Assembly (NCBI GenBank): GCA_963755055.1
Contig: CAVWIS010000034.1
Location: 372,001 to 436,000, forward strand
DNA length: 64,000 nt
Source of the DNA: AP-16 sp963755055
Lineage (GTDB): Bacteria; Pseudomonadota; Alphaproteobacteria; Rhizobiales; Xanthobacteraceae
Reading direction: 5' to 3'
Numbering within the stretch: the first letter of the stretch is position 1; every line of letters begins with the position of its first letter. The position numbers and the translations under genes were made by a program. Below are positions 34,242 to 43,990 of this stretch, one piece after another. The notes beneath the pieces are model-generated. The model was given only the letters and a program-made list of their open reading frames with translations. It was not told where the DNA came from and ran no database searches.

Positions 34242-35134
34242 CAGCTGCGCTGCCTCGGGTCGAGGATGTCGCGCACCGCGTCGCCGAGCAGGTTGGTTCC
34301 GAACACCACCAGGCTGATGGCGAGCCCGGGAAAGATCACCAGCCAGGGGGCGGTGCGCACGTATTCGGCGGCCGACTGCGACAGCATGCGGCCCCACGAC
34401 GGGTGCGGCTCGGGCACGCCGAGCCCGAGAAAAGACAGCGAGGCCTCGGTCAGGATCGCCGAGCCGAGCTGGGCGGTGGCGAGCACGATGAGCGGCGCCA
34501 GCGTGTTCGGCAGGACGTGGCGCACCGCGATGCGCAGCTCGCTCATCCCGGTCGCCCGCGCCGCCTCGACGAAGGGGAGCTCGCGCAGCGCCAGCGTGTT
34601 GGAGCGGATCACCCGCGCCACGTAGGGGATCAGCGGGATGGCGATCGCCAGGATGGTGTTCTGCAGCGAGGGCTCCAGCGCCGCCGCCATCACCAGCGCC
34701 AGCACCAGGAGCGGAAGCGCCTGGAGCATGTCGACGATGCGCTGGACCAGGAGATCGACCCAGCCCCCCAGATAACCCGAGGCGAGCCCCAGCGTCACCC
34801 CGAACACGCAGCCGAGGAACGTCGAGCCGATGCCGACGGCGAGCGAGATGCGGGCGCCGTAGACGATCCGGCTGTAGACGTCGCGCCCCATGTAGTCGGC
34901 GCCGAGCCAATGGTTCGCGTCTGGACGCGCCAGCGAGATCGAGGCGTTCACCGAGAGCGGGTCGAAGGCGGTGATGAGGTCGGCGAAGATCGCGAAGAAC
35001 ACGAAGACGAACATGATAATCGCCCCGATCGCGCCCAGCGGGTAGCGCCCCGCCAGATGGACGATGGCGCTCCATCGGCCCCCGACATTGGCCCCGGCCT
35101 TGGCGAGCTCGGCATCGTAGTCGACGGTGGTCAT
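34241..35134 (-). CDS. dppC: Dipeptide/oligopeptide ABC transporter permease (DppC-type)
   Basis: A 297-residue permease with an N-terminal helix (LGAIGAIIMFVFVFFAIFADLI), the HWLGADYMGRDVYSRIVYGARISL block and the EAA coupling loop EAARATGMSELRIAVRHVLPNTLAPL. These are diagnostic of OppC/DppC. It starts 3 nt after the dppB stop. Confidence 0.93.
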   Translation of the reverse strand: MTTVDYDAELAKAGANVGGRWSAIVHLAGRYPLGAIGAIIMFVFVFFAIFADLITAFDPLSVNASISLARPDANHWLGADYMGRDVYSRIVYGARISLAVGIGSTFLGCVFGVTLGLASGYLGGWVDLLVQRIVDMLQALPLLVLALVMAAALEPSLQNTILAIAIPLIPYVARVIRSNTLALRELPFVEAARATGMSELRIAVRHVLPNTLAPLIVLATAQLGSAILTEASLSFLGLGVPEPHPSWGRMLSQSAAEYVRTAPWLVIFPGLAISLVVFGTNLLGDAVRDILDPRQRS

Positions 35135-35137
35135 GAT

Positions 35138-36085
35138 CTAATCCGCATATTTGATCCTCGGATCCAGCACCGCATACATCAGGTCGACGAGAAAGTTGAT
35201 GAGCACCACGATCACCGCGATGAACATCACCAGGTTCTGCACGATCGGATAGTCGCGCCAGCGGATCGCCTCGACCAGGAAACGGGCGACGCCGGGAATG
35301 TTGAACACCGTCTCGGTGACGATCAGGCCGCCGAGCAGGAAGGCGGCCTCGATGCCGATGACGGTGATGACCGGCAGGATGGCGTTGCGCAGCGCATGGT
35401 GGTAGTTGACCGACTGCTCGGAGGCGCCTTTCGATCGCGCCGTGCGGATGTAGTCCTGACGCAGCACCTCGAGCATCGAGGACCGGGTCAGCCGCATCAC
35501 CAGGGCGGAGCTGCGGAACCCGACCGCGGCCGCCGGCACGCTGAACATCAGGAGGCCCTCCCAGAAACCCTTGGGCGCCGAGGAGTAGATCGGGATGGTG
35601 CCGAACTGGGCGACGAACCACATCAGGATCAACAGGCCGAGCCAGAACGACGGCATCGACAGGCCGGTGAGGCTCGCCACCCTGAGCACGTAGTCGAGCG
35701 GGGTATTCTGCTTGACCGCGCTCAGCACCCCGAGCGGCACGCCGAGGCAGATCGAGAAGGCGAGCGCCAGCCCGGCGAGCCGCGCGGTGATCGGGATGCG
35801 CGGCGCGATCTCCTCCAGCGTCGGCTTCTCCGACACGTAGGAATAGCCGAGGTCGCCCCTGACGAGGCCGCCGATCCACAGCGCGTATTGCACCGGGATC
35901 GGCTTGTCGAGACCGAGCTGCTCCTCGATCTGGCGCTTCTCCGCCGGGTTCACCAGGCCCGCCGAGTCGAACAGGATGTCGGCCATGTTGCCGGGCACGA
36001 TGCGCAGCAGCACGAAGATGATCACCGAGACCCCGAACAGGGTCAGCAGCATCAGCAGGAAGCGCTTGATCAGATAGGTTCCCAC
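35138..36085 (-). CDS. dppB: Dipeptide/oligopeptide ABC transporter permease (DppB-type)
   Basis: A 315-residue permease opening with YLIKRFLLMLLTLFGVSVIIFVLLRIVPG, the standard DppB/OppB N-terminus. The coupling loop reads DYIRTARSKGASEQSVNYHHALRNAILPV, and the C-terminal DPRIKYA is also conserved. It lies 108 nt downstream of the binding-protein gene. Confidence 0.93.
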   Translation of the reverse strand: MGTYLIKRFLLMLLTLFGVSVIIFVLLRIVPGNMADILFDSAGLVNPAEKRQIEEQLGLDKPIPVQYALWIGGLVRGDLGYSYVSEKPTLEEIAPRIPITARLAGLALAFSICLGVPLGVLSAVKQNTPLDYVLRVASLTGLSMPSFWLGLLILMWFVAQFGTIPIYSSAPKGFWEGLLMFSVPAAAVGFRSSALVMRLTRSSMLEVLRQDYIRTARSKGASEQSVNYHHALRNAILPVITVIGIEAAFLLGGLIVTETVFNIPGVARFLVEAIRWRDYPIVQNLVMFIAVIVVLINFLVDLMYAVLDPRIKYAD

Positions 36086-36193
36086 CTCCGGGCCCCCCCT
36101 ATACGGACAGCGGACAGTCGTGTCGGAGCCGGCCGGCGGCGGAGGACCAACAGAGGTCCCGTCGTCCGTCGTCCGCTCCTCGTCGGTTGCCGC

Positions 36194-37798
36194 CTACTTG
36201 TCCAGCCACACGTCCTCGAAGCGGAATCCGTTGTAGGAGCTGTTCACCATGATGGTGACGCCCTTGACCTCGGGCCGCCAGCAGGTGGCGGTGCGGCTGA
36301 AATAGATGATCGGCCGTGCCACGTCCTCCTGCAGCTTCTTGTCGATCTCCCAGGCGAGCTCCCGGCGTTTCTTCCGGTCGGGCTCCATCGACTGCTGGTC
36401 GAACAGCTTCTCCAGGTCCTTGTTGCAGTACTGGGTGTAGTTGCGCTCCGAGCCGCACGCATAGTTCTCATAGAAATTCTGGTCGGGATCGTCGACCGCG
36501 GCTCCGGTGAGGTTGAGCCCGACCGAGTAGTCCTTGCGGGCGACCTTGGAGAACCAGGTTCCGGTCTCCACCGGCTCCAGCTCGGCGTCGAAATAGATCT
36601 CTTTGAGCTGATCGATCAGGATCACCGCGGGGTCGCGGTATTGCGCGATGTTGCGCGTCGACACCTTCAGCTTGAGCCGCTTGTCCGGACCGTAGCCGAG
36701 CTTCTCCATGATCTTTCGCGCTTCCGCGCGGCTCTTCGGCACGTCGGGGTCGTAGCCCGGGATGGTCTTCAGCATGTCCGGCGGCATGCCCCAGATGCCC
36801 TCGGGCGGCGGCTGCATCGACGCGCCGACGTCGGCATGGCCTTCGAACAGGATGTCGACGAAGGCCTTGCGATCGATGGTCAGCGCCATGGCGCGCCTGA
36901 TCTCGGCATTGTCGAACGGCGGCTTCTCGCGATTGACGATCAGGTTGGTGCTGACATTGGTCGGCGCCACCTCGCAGACCGCCTTGGGGGCCTGAGACTT
37001 GACGTCCTTGAGCATCTGGATCGTCACCTCGGTCGGGAAGGTCATGTCGAACTGGCCGGCGACGAAGGCGAGGATCGCGGTCGAGCGGTTGGCGATGATG
37101 GTGTATTCGAGCCCGTCGAGATAGGGCCGGTCCTTGCGCCAGTAGTCCGGATTGCGGGTGAGCTTGATCGCTTCGTTCTGCTTGAACTCGACGAATTGGA
37201 ACGGACCGGTGCCGATCGGATGGGTGCGCATCAGCGCCGCCGAGACGTGGCACGGATAGACCGGCGAGTAGCCCGACGCCAGCAGGGCGAGCAGCGCCGG
37301 CTGCGACCGCTTGAGATTGAACGTCGCCTCGAGATCGCCGTTGGTTGTCACCTCGGCGACGTTCTGGTACCAGGCTTCGCGCGGATTCTTCCTGAACTTG
37401 TTGGTCGACTTGCCCTGCAGCATGTCGATGGTGCACTTGACGTCCTGGCTGGTGAACGGCTTGCCGTCGTGCCACTTCACCCCCTCGCGCAGCTTGAAGG
37501 TGAGCTTGGTGCCGTCCGCGCTCCACGACCACGAGGTGGCGAGCTCGGGAACGATCGAGTCGAGGCTGTTCTGGGCGACGTCCTGCTTGTAGATCACCAG
37601 GTTGTTGAATACCGGCATGAACGGCACGTTGGTCGAGTAGGTGGCCTCCTCGTGGATCGAGGCGCTGGCCGGGCTGTCGCGGTGATACATCTTGAGGATG
37701 CCGCCGTGCTTGGCCTCCCCGGCAAGCGCGGGGGCGGCGAGGCTCGCGGCAAGCGCGACCAGGCTTGCCGCGGCGAGCGGCCGGATTTTATCGTTCAT
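36194..37798 (-). CDS. Extracellular solute-binding protein family 5 (peptide/nickel type)
   Basis: A 534-residue periplasmic receptor from the ATG at 37798, with a signal peptide ending PALAGEAKHGG. The family-5 signature is visible as SWSWSADGTKLTFKLREGVKWHDGKPFTSQDVKCTIDML and later GTGPFQFVEFKQNEAIKLTRNPDYW. It is the first gene of the operon, followed by dppBCDF. The ligand may be a peptide, opine, sugar or metal chelate. Confidence 0.93.
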   Translation of the reverse strand: MNDKIRPLAAASLVALAASLAAPALAGEAKHGGILKMYHRDSPASASIHEEATYSTNVPFMPVFNNLVIYKQDVAQNSLDSIVPELATSWSWSADGTKLTFKLREGVKWHDGKPFTSQDVKCTIDMLQGKSTNKFRKNPREAWYQNVAEVTTNGDLEATFNLKRSQPALLALLASGYSPVYPCHVSAALMRTHPIGTGPFQFVEFKQNEAIKLTRNPDYWRKDRPYLDGLEYTIIANRSTAILAFVAGQFDMTFPTEVTIQMLKDVKSQAPKAVCEVAPTNVSTNLIVNREKPPFDNAEIRRAMALTIDRKAFVDILFEGHADVGASMQPPPEGIWGMPPDMLKTIPGYDPDVPKSRAEARKIMEKLGYGPDKRLKLKVSTRNIAQYRDPAVILIDQLKEIYFDAELEPVETGTWFSKVARKDYSVGLNLTGAAVDDPDQNFYENYACGSERNYTQYCNKDLEKLFDQQSMEPDRKKRRELAWEIDKKLQEDVARPIIYFSRTATCWRPEVKGVTIMVNSSYNGFRFEDVWLDK

Positions 37799-38042
37799 TG
37801 CGGTTGACCTCCCATCTGGACTCTTCTCTGGCGGGTGCTTCGGACGGCACTGACGCAATGCTAACGCAGAGCCGGGCCGCGGTCGAACCCGACAAAGGCC
37901 GTATTGTCCACCATGCCGGTGATCGGGCGGTCAAGGGCGGTGGCTTGGCGGCATCCGCGGGCGGGTTGCCTTTGGCCCGCCACGGTTGGGCTGCTATAAG
38001 GACCGGTGGGCGGACGTTCGGGGCGAGGAAAGCGGGCGGACG

Positions 38043-38765
38043 ATGCGTGGCGTGGGACGGGGCGAGCTTTGCGGGCGCATGCGGCATATTGCGCGCGCCC
38101 TGGTGCTTGCGGCCGGTCTGGCAGCCGCCGGTTGCTCGACCGGATCGCTCCTCGGTTCGCCCGAACCGACCTCGCAGGCCAACACGAGCACCTCCGGCAC
38201 CCGCACCTCGTTCACCGACCGGATGAGCGCGTTCTTCCTCGGCAATCCGGCACCTCCGGGCACCGGCATCGCCGGGCCGAATCCGGACACCGATTGCCCC
38301 GCCATCGACATCCGGTCGGGGGCCTCGACCTACTCGGTCGGCGCGCCCGGCGGCGAGACCAACGCCACCAACCTGCGCTACCAGGCGAGCATTGCGCGGG
38401 CGTCGCGCGAATGCGCGGTGCTCGGCGCGACATTGACCATCAAGGTGGGGATCCAGGGCCGCGTCCTGCTCGGGCCGGCCGGCGGTCCCGGCCAGGTGGA
38501 TGTTCCGATCCGCCTCGCCCTGGTGCAGGAAGGCATGCAGCCGCGGACGATCTGGACGAAATTCTACCGCATCCCGGTGACCATGCCGCCGGGGCAGACC
38601 AACGCCTCGTTCATCCATATCGAGGAGGACATGACGGTCCCGGTGCCGAGCGCGGCCGATCTCGACTCCTATATCATCTATGTGGGCTTCGACCCGGCCA
38701 GCGCCGGGCAGCCGGAGCGGAAGAAGCCGCCGGCCAAGCCGAAGAAACCGGTGGCTTCCCGTTGA
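38043..38765 (+). CDS. Putative lipoprotein of unknown function
   Basis: A 240-residue protein from the ATG at 38043 (GAGGAAAG about 12 nt upstream); an ATG at 38079 would start directly at the signal peptide. The lipobox is LAAAGC (MRHIARALVLAAGLAAAGC). The mature region has DCPAIDIRSGASTYSVG, an RYQASIARASRECAVLG block and IKVGIQGRVLLGPAGGPGQVDVPIRLALV. This arrangement is common in rhizobial outer-membrane-associated proteins of unknown role. The C-terminus is proline- and lysine-rich (ERKKPPAKPKKP). It directly precedes the glycine riboswitch. Confidence 0.75.
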   Translation: MRGVGRGELCGRMRHIARALVLAAGLAAAGCSTGSLLGSPEPTSQANTSTSGTRTSFTDRMSAFFLGNPAPPGTGIAGPNPDTDCPAIDIRSGASTYSVGAPGGETNATNLRYQASIARASRECAVLGATLTIKVGIQGRVLLGPAGGPGQVDVPIRLALVQEGMQPRTIWTKFYRIPVTMPPGQTNASFIHIEEDMTVPVPSAADLDSYIIYVGFDPASAGQPERKKPPAKPKKPVASR

Positions 38766-38835
38766 CTTGAGGCCGGTGGGGGCTAGGATCGTCGGCGTCG
38801 CGCAATTTTGTTCGAGTTCGCGGCATCGTCAGACG

Positions 38836-39048
38836 AACCCTGCGGGAGAGACCGGCCAGGTCCGCAAAGACCCCGGCCGGCGCCGAAGGCGCAACCGCCC
38901 CGGAAACGCTCAGGCAAAAGGACCGCAGGGGGATGACACTCTGGAAAGCAGCCGCGTGCCGATAGGTCAGCGCGGCTCACCGACGGAGTAAGCTTTCGAG
39001 ACCTCGTTCGTCTCGAGGCGAAATCTCTCAGGTTCCGCGACAGAGGGG
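38836..39048 (+). ncRNA. Tandem glycine riboswitch upstream of gcvT
   Basis: Two glycine aptamers lie side by side. Aptamer I (38838-38930) closes with CCCTGCGG pairing CCGCAGGG. It contains the conserved GGGAGAGACC, GCCGAAGGCGCAACC and CGCTCAGGCAAAAGGACCG segments. Aptamer II (38938-39046) closes with CTCTG pairing CAGAG and contains CACCGACGGAGTAAGC and AATCTCTCAGGTTCCGCGACAGAGG. The short linker is typical of the cooperative tandem form. A 10-bp hairpin (39049-39072) follows before the gcvT ribosome binding site and could be the expression platform. Glycine binding would turn on glycine cleavage. Confidence 0.95.
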
Positions 39049-39096
39049 GCTTTGCCGGGTGGCCGGCAGAGCCATGTCTGGAAGCGGAACCCGGCG

Positions 39097-40259
39097 ATGA
39101 CCGAAACCGAGACCCCGTCGGAAGCTCCCGCAAGGCCGCTCGCGGTGACGCCGCTGCATGCGCTGCACGTTGCGCGCGGCGCCCGCATGGTGCCGTTCGC
39201 CGGCTACGACATGCCGGTGCAGTATGCCGACGGCATCCTGGCGGAGCACGCTGCAGACGCGAACGGCCGCCGGCCTGTTCGACGTCTCGCATATGGGCCA
39301 GGCCTTTCTCGTCGGGCCCGATCACGAAGCCACCGCCCGGGCGCTCGAGGCGCTGGTCCCGGCCGACATCCGCGATCTCGCGCCCGGCCGGCAGCGCTAC
39401 ACCCAGCTCCTCAACGAGGCGGGCGGCATCCTCGACGACCTGATGGTGACGCGGTCGGCCGATCCGACCGAGGACGGCGTGCTGATGCTCGTCGTCAACG
39501 CGGCCCGCAAGGACGCCGACTTCGCCCATCTGGCGGCGGCGCTGCCGGCCGGCGTGAGGCTGCTGCGCGCCGATCATCGGGCGCTGATCGCCCTGCAGGG
39601 GCCGCAGGCCGCGCCGGTCCTGGCCCGCCATTGCGCCGATGCCGATCGCCATGGCGTTCATGACGGGCTTGAGCACCCGGTTCGACGGCATCGACTGTCA
39701 CGTCAGCCGCTCCGGCTATACCGGCGAGGACGGCTACGAGATCTCCGTGAAGGCGCCGCGGCTGCGGGCGATCGTGCGAGCGGCTGCTGTCGCATCCCGA
39801 GGTGAAGCTGATCGGGCTCGGCGCCCGCGACTCGCTGCGCCTCGAGGCCGGGCTCTGCCTCTACGGCCATGACATCGACGAGACCACGTCTCCGGTCGAG
39901 GCCGGGCTCGCCTGGTCGATCCAGAAGCGCCGCCGCGAGGAGGGCGGATTTCCCGGCGCGGCGCGCGTGCTAGCCGAGCTGCGCGAACGGCCCGGCGCGG
40001 CGCCGCGTCGGCATCCTGCCCGAAGGCCGCGCGCCGGCGCGCGAAGGCGCGCGCGATCCACGGCACCGACGGCGCGCCGATCGGCACGGTCACCTCGGGC
40101 GGCTTCGGTCCGACCGTCGGCGGCGCCGATCGCCATGGGCTATGTCGACACGCGATCCGCCGACGCCCGGCACGCCGGTCGTGCTCGTCGTGCGCGGCAA
40201 GGCGCTGCCGGCGCAAGTCGTGACCGCTGCCGTTCGTCCCGCATCGCTACCGGCGCTGA
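39097..40259 (+). pseudogene. gcvT: Aminomethyltransferase (glycine cleavage T protein), multiply frameshifted
   Basis: Pieces in all three frames make up a full GcvT (about 385 residues), the tetrahydrofolate-dependent aminomethyltransferase. The pieces include ALHVARGARMVPFAGYDMP, AAGLFDVSHMGQAFLVGP, GLSTRFDGIDCHVSRSGYTG, LIGLGARDSLRLEAGLCLYG and a C-terminal VVLVVRGKALPAQVVT. I infer single-base insertions at about 39250, 39649, 39777, 39992, 40055, 40125, 40165 and 40225. Conserved residues are otherwise kept and no substitution stop is seen. The ATG at 39097 follows the riboswitch. As written, the gene cannot make a complete protein. Confidence 0.9.
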
Positions 40260-40293
40260 TCGCCGGGCTGACCACCGACAGAGGGCGAGACCA

Positions 40294-40692
40294 ATGCCGA
40301 ACACGCGCTACACCAAGGATCACGAATGGATCCGCGCTCGACGGCGACGTCGGCACCGTCGGCATCACCGAGCACGCGCAGGCGCAGCTCGGCGACATCG
40401 TCTTCGTCGAGCTTCCCGAGGTCGGCAAGACGCTCAGCAAGGGCGCCGAGGCCGCCGTGGTCGAAAGCGTCAAGGCGGCGAGCGACGTCTATGCGCCGGT
40501 CAGCGGCGAGGTCATCGAGGTCAACGGCGCGCTCGACGGCGCGCCCGCCACCGTCAACGAGGATGCGGAGGGCAAGGGCTGGTTCCTCCGACTCAAGCTC
40601 ACGAGCGTCGGCGAGCTCGACAGCCTGATGACCGCGGAGGCCTACGACCAGTACGTCGAATCGATCTCGCGCACGCCGCCATGTCGTCATGA
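40294..40692 (+). pseudogene. gcvH: Glycine cleavage H protein, frameshifted
   Basis: GcvH carries the lipoyl group of the glycine cleavage system. The start reads MPNTRYTKDHEWIR; after one extra base near 40335 the frame continues LDGDVGTVGITEHAQAQLGD, then SVKAASDVYAPVSGEVIEVN. The lipoylated lysine lies in AVVESVKAAS. A second indel near the C-terminus (about 40670) is suggested because the expected stop at 40690-40692 is in another frame. GAGGGCGAG precedes the ATG. Everything except the indels looks functional. Confidence 0.88.
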
Positions 40693-40713
40693 ACCGCCGG
40701 CGGACCTGACGGC

Positions 40714-42082
40714 ATGCGCTATCTTCCCCTGACCGAGCACGATCGCGCGCGATGCTGCGGCGCATCGGCGTCGACCATGTCGATGCCCTGTTCGCCGACG
40801 TGCCGGCGGACAAGCTGCTCGGCCGGCTTCCCGATCTGCCGCGGCGCAAGGGCGAGATGGAGGTCGAGCGCGTGCTCGGCCGCATGGCCGCGCAGGAATA
40901 TCGCCGGCCGGCATCGGTGCCGTTCTTCGTCGGCTGCGGGCGCCTACAAGCACCACGTGCCGGCGAGCGTCGATCATCTGATCCAGCGCTCGGAGTTCCT
41001 CACCTCCTACACGCCCTACCAGCCGGAGATCGCCCAGGGCACGCTGCAGTATCTGTTCGAGTTCCAGACCCAGGTGGCGATGCTGACCGGCATGGAGGTG
41101 GCGAACGCCTCGATGTACGACGGCTCGACCGCGACGGCCGAGGCCGTGCTGATGGCGCACCGCGTCACCAAGCGCGCGCAAGGCGGTGCTCTCCGGCAGC
41201 CTGCATCCGCACTATCGCGAGACGGTCGACACGCATGTCGCGGCATGGCCGGCGACGCGGTCGTCGCGCCTGCCGCCGCGACCGGCGGGCGCGCGAGGAC
41301 ATGCTCGCGGCGATCGACGGCGAGACGTGTCCTGCGTCGTGGTGCAGACGCCCGACGTCTTCGGCAATCTGCGCGACCTGCACGCCGATCGCCGAGCAAG
41401 GCGCACGCGAGCGGCGCGCTGCTGATCGCGGTCGTCACCGAGGTCGTCTCGCTCGGCCTGCGTGACGCCGCCCGGCGAGATGGGCGCCGACATCGTCGTC
41501 GGCGAGGGCCAGTCGATCGGCAACGCGCTGAACTTCGGCGGGCCCTATGTCGGCCTGTTCGCGACGCGGCAGAAATACGTGCGCCAGATGCCGGGCCGCC
41601 TGTGCGGCGAGACCGTCGATGCCGAGGGCCGGCGCGGCTTCGTGCTGACGCTGTCGACGCGCGAGCAGCACATCCGCCGCGAGAAGGCGACCTCCAACAT
41701 CTGCACCAATTCCGGCCTGTGCGCGCTCGCCTTCACCATCCATCTGACCCTGCTGGGCGAGGCCGGGCTGACGCGGCTCGCCGCGGATCAATCATGCCAA
41801 CGCGGTCGATGCTCGCCGACCGGCTCGCCGCGGTGCCGGGCGTCGAGGTGCTCAACGAGACGCTTCTTCAACGAGTTCACCATCCGCGTGCCGGGCGACG
41901 CCGCCGCAGGTGATCGAGCAGCTGGCCGAGAAGGGCGTGCTCGGCGGCGTGCCGGCCTCGCGCCTCGAGCCGGCGAGCCCGAGCTCGCCGATCTCATCAT
42001 CGTCGCCGTCCACCGAGATCAACACCGACGAGGACCGCGCCGCCTACGCGACGGCGCTCGAAGGAGGTGCTCGCGATGCTGA
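40714..42082 (+). pseudogene. gcvPA: Glycine dehydrogenase (decarboxylating) subunit 1, multiply frameshifted
   Basis: This is the N-terminal half of split glycine dehydrogenase (about 450 residues). Conserved blocks appear in changing frames: MRYLPLTEHDRA, FLTSYTPYQPEIAQGTLQYL, LTGMEVANASMYDGSTATAE, GQSIGNALNFGGPYVGLFA and REQHIRREKATSNICTNSGL. I count about 15 indels, for example near 40934, 41179, 41381, 41397, 41461, 41786, 41811 and 41863. The stretch 41462-41780 is clean. The precise stop is uncertain; a TGA at 42080-42082 overlaps the gcvPB start. Confidence 0.88.
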
Positions 42083-43659
42083 ACCGCCAGGGCCGCCCGA
42101 CGACGCTCGCCGACGCGACCGCCCATGCGCCGAAGACCTTCACCGGCAACCGCGGCGCTGCGCATCGAGGAGGCGCTGATCTTCGAGATCGGCCGCGCCG
42201 GACGTCACCGGCGTCGATCTCGACGAGCCGGCAAACTTCGCGCCGCGTCTCGGCGCGCTCGAGCGCAGCGGACCGCGATCGGCCTGCCCGGGCCTCACCG
42301 AGCCGGAGACGATGCGCCACTACGTGCGGCTGTCGCAGCAAGAACTACGGCATCGACACGCGGCATGTTCCCGCTCGGCTCCTGCACCATGAAGCACAAT
42401 CCGCGGCTCAACGAGAAGATGGCGCGGCTGCCGGGCTTCGGCGACATCCATCCGCTGCAGCCGCTCTCCACCGTGCCGGGCGCGCTCGAGCTGATCGCCG
42501 AGCTGGCGCGCTGGCTGTGCGAGCTCACCGGCATGCCGGCGGTCGCGATGACGCCCAAGGCCGGCGCGCACGGCGAGCTCTGCGGCATGATGGCGATCAA
42601 GGCGGCGCTGGCGGCGCGCGGCGAGCAGCCGCTCGCGTCGTGCTGGTGCCCGACTCGGCGCACGGCACCAATCCGGCGACCGCCGCGCTGCTCGGCTACC
42701 GGGTCGAGCCGGTGCCGGCGCGGCGCGACGGCACGGTCGATCCGGCCGAGGTCGAAGAAGCGGCTGCTCGGCCCGGATGTCGCCGCCATCATGCTGACCA
42801 ACCCCAACACCTGCGGCCTGTTCGAGCGCGACATCGTCGAGATCGCCGACGCCGTGCACGCGGCGCGGCGCCTATTTCTACGCCGACGGCGCCAACTTCA
42901 ACGCCATCGTCGGCAAGGTGCGGCCCGGCGATCTCGGCGTCGACGCCATGCACATCAACCTGCACAAGACCTTCTCGACGCCGCATGGCGGCGGCGGGCC
43001 GGGCGCCGGGCCCGGTGGTGCTGTCGGACGCGCTCGCGCCCTTCATGCCGGTGCCCTACGTGATCGCCGACGCCGACGGCGTGCGCTTCGTCGAGCACGC
43101 GGGCGCTGTCGAAGGCGGCGCAGCGCCGTTCGGCCGCATGAGCGCCTTCCACGGCCAGATGGGCATGTTCGTGCGCGCGCTGAGCCTACATGCTGGCGCA
43201 CGGCGCCGACGGCATGCGGCAGGCCTCGCGAGGACGCCGTGCTCAACGCCAACTACGTGCGCGCCGCGCTTGCAGACGTGCATGTCGCTGCCGTTCGGCG
43301 ACCAGCCGTGCATGCACGAGGTGCTGTTCGACGATACCTGGCTCGAAGGACACCGGGCGTCACCACGCTCGACTTCGCCAAGGCGCATGATCGACGAGGG
43401 CTATCACCCGATGACGGTGTATTTCCCGCTGGTCGTGCACGGCGCCATGCTGATCGAGCCGACCGAATCGGAGAGCAAGGCCTCGCTCGACCTGTTCATC
43501 GCCACCCTGCGCGATCTCGCGATGGCGGCGAAGCGCGGCGACACGGAGCGCTTCCTCGGCGCGCCGTACTTCGCGCCGCGCCGGCGGCTCGACGAGACGC
43601 GGGCGGCCAGGACGCCAGTGCTGCGGTGGACGAAGCCGGCGCCTGTGGGAATGGGGTGA
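42076..43659 (+). pseudogene. gcvPB: Glycine dehydrogenase (decarboxylating) subunit 2, multiply frameshifted
   Basis: The C-terminal, PLP-binding half of split glycine dehydrogenase. The start is the ATG at 42076 behind a strong AAGGAGG. Family blocks persist across frames: FPLGSCTMKHNPRLNEKMA, LTGMPAVAMTPKAGAHGELC, DSAHGTNPATAALLGYRVEP and the PLP-lysine segment INLHKTFSTPHGGGGPGAG, ending MIDEGYHPMTVYFPLVVHG. About 17 indels are inferred between 42154 and 43384. The last 270 bp are uninterrupted. Catalytic residues are all preserved, which is unusual for an old pseudogene. Confidence 0.9.
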
Positions 43660-43723
43660 GGCGCGGTCGCAGCGCTGGCGGGAACGAGTGGAATGCCTCA
43701 GATTGTTGATGGAGTGTGATGGA

Positions 43724-43990
43724 ATGGGCCAGCTGACGAAATTATTGGAATTGGCGATTGCGCGGGTGCGGGAGCTTCCGGCGGAAGACCAGGACGTTGT
43801 CGCGGTTGCCATGCTTGCGATGTCGGAGGAGACTCCCATCGTTGCGGTCGATGCTGAGACGCGGGCTGCCATTCGTGAGGGACTCGAGCAAGCTCGTCGA
43901 GGTCAGTTCGTGCCGGACGAAGAAATTGAAGCACTCTGGAAGCGACACGGTCACGCCCCGGCGCCGGCGAGCAGCAGCAGGCACTCGTAG
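43724..43990 (+). CDS. Orphan antitoxin-like small protein
   Basis: An 88-residue protein from the ATG at 43724 (an upstream ATG at 43688 is in frame). It has an N-terminal helix (LTKLLELAIARVRELPAEDQDVVAVAMLAM) and then VDAETRAAIREGLEQARRGQFVPDEEIEALWKRHG, the C-terminal pattern of small antitoxins usually paired with ParE/RelE toxins. No toxin follows; instead the last 14 residues run into the 3' end of the convergent ureohydrolase gene (40-nt overlap). The toxin was probably lost and the C-terminus has been extended into foreign sequence. Confidence 0.65.
   Translation: MGQLTKLLELAIARVRELPAEDQDVVAVAMLAMSEETPIVAVDAETRAAIREGLEQARRGQFVPDEEIEALWKRHGHAPAPASSSRHS

Noticed and set aside
34403..37807. 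A >1000-codon plus-strand open frame across the oligopeptide transporter operon
   Set aside because: It is antisense to four well-supported genes and has low-complexity composition.
39097..43659. Programmed frameshifting or recoding in the gcv genes
   Set aside because: About 40 changes without a common slippery site or structure cannot be programmed; decay or sequence error is far more likely.
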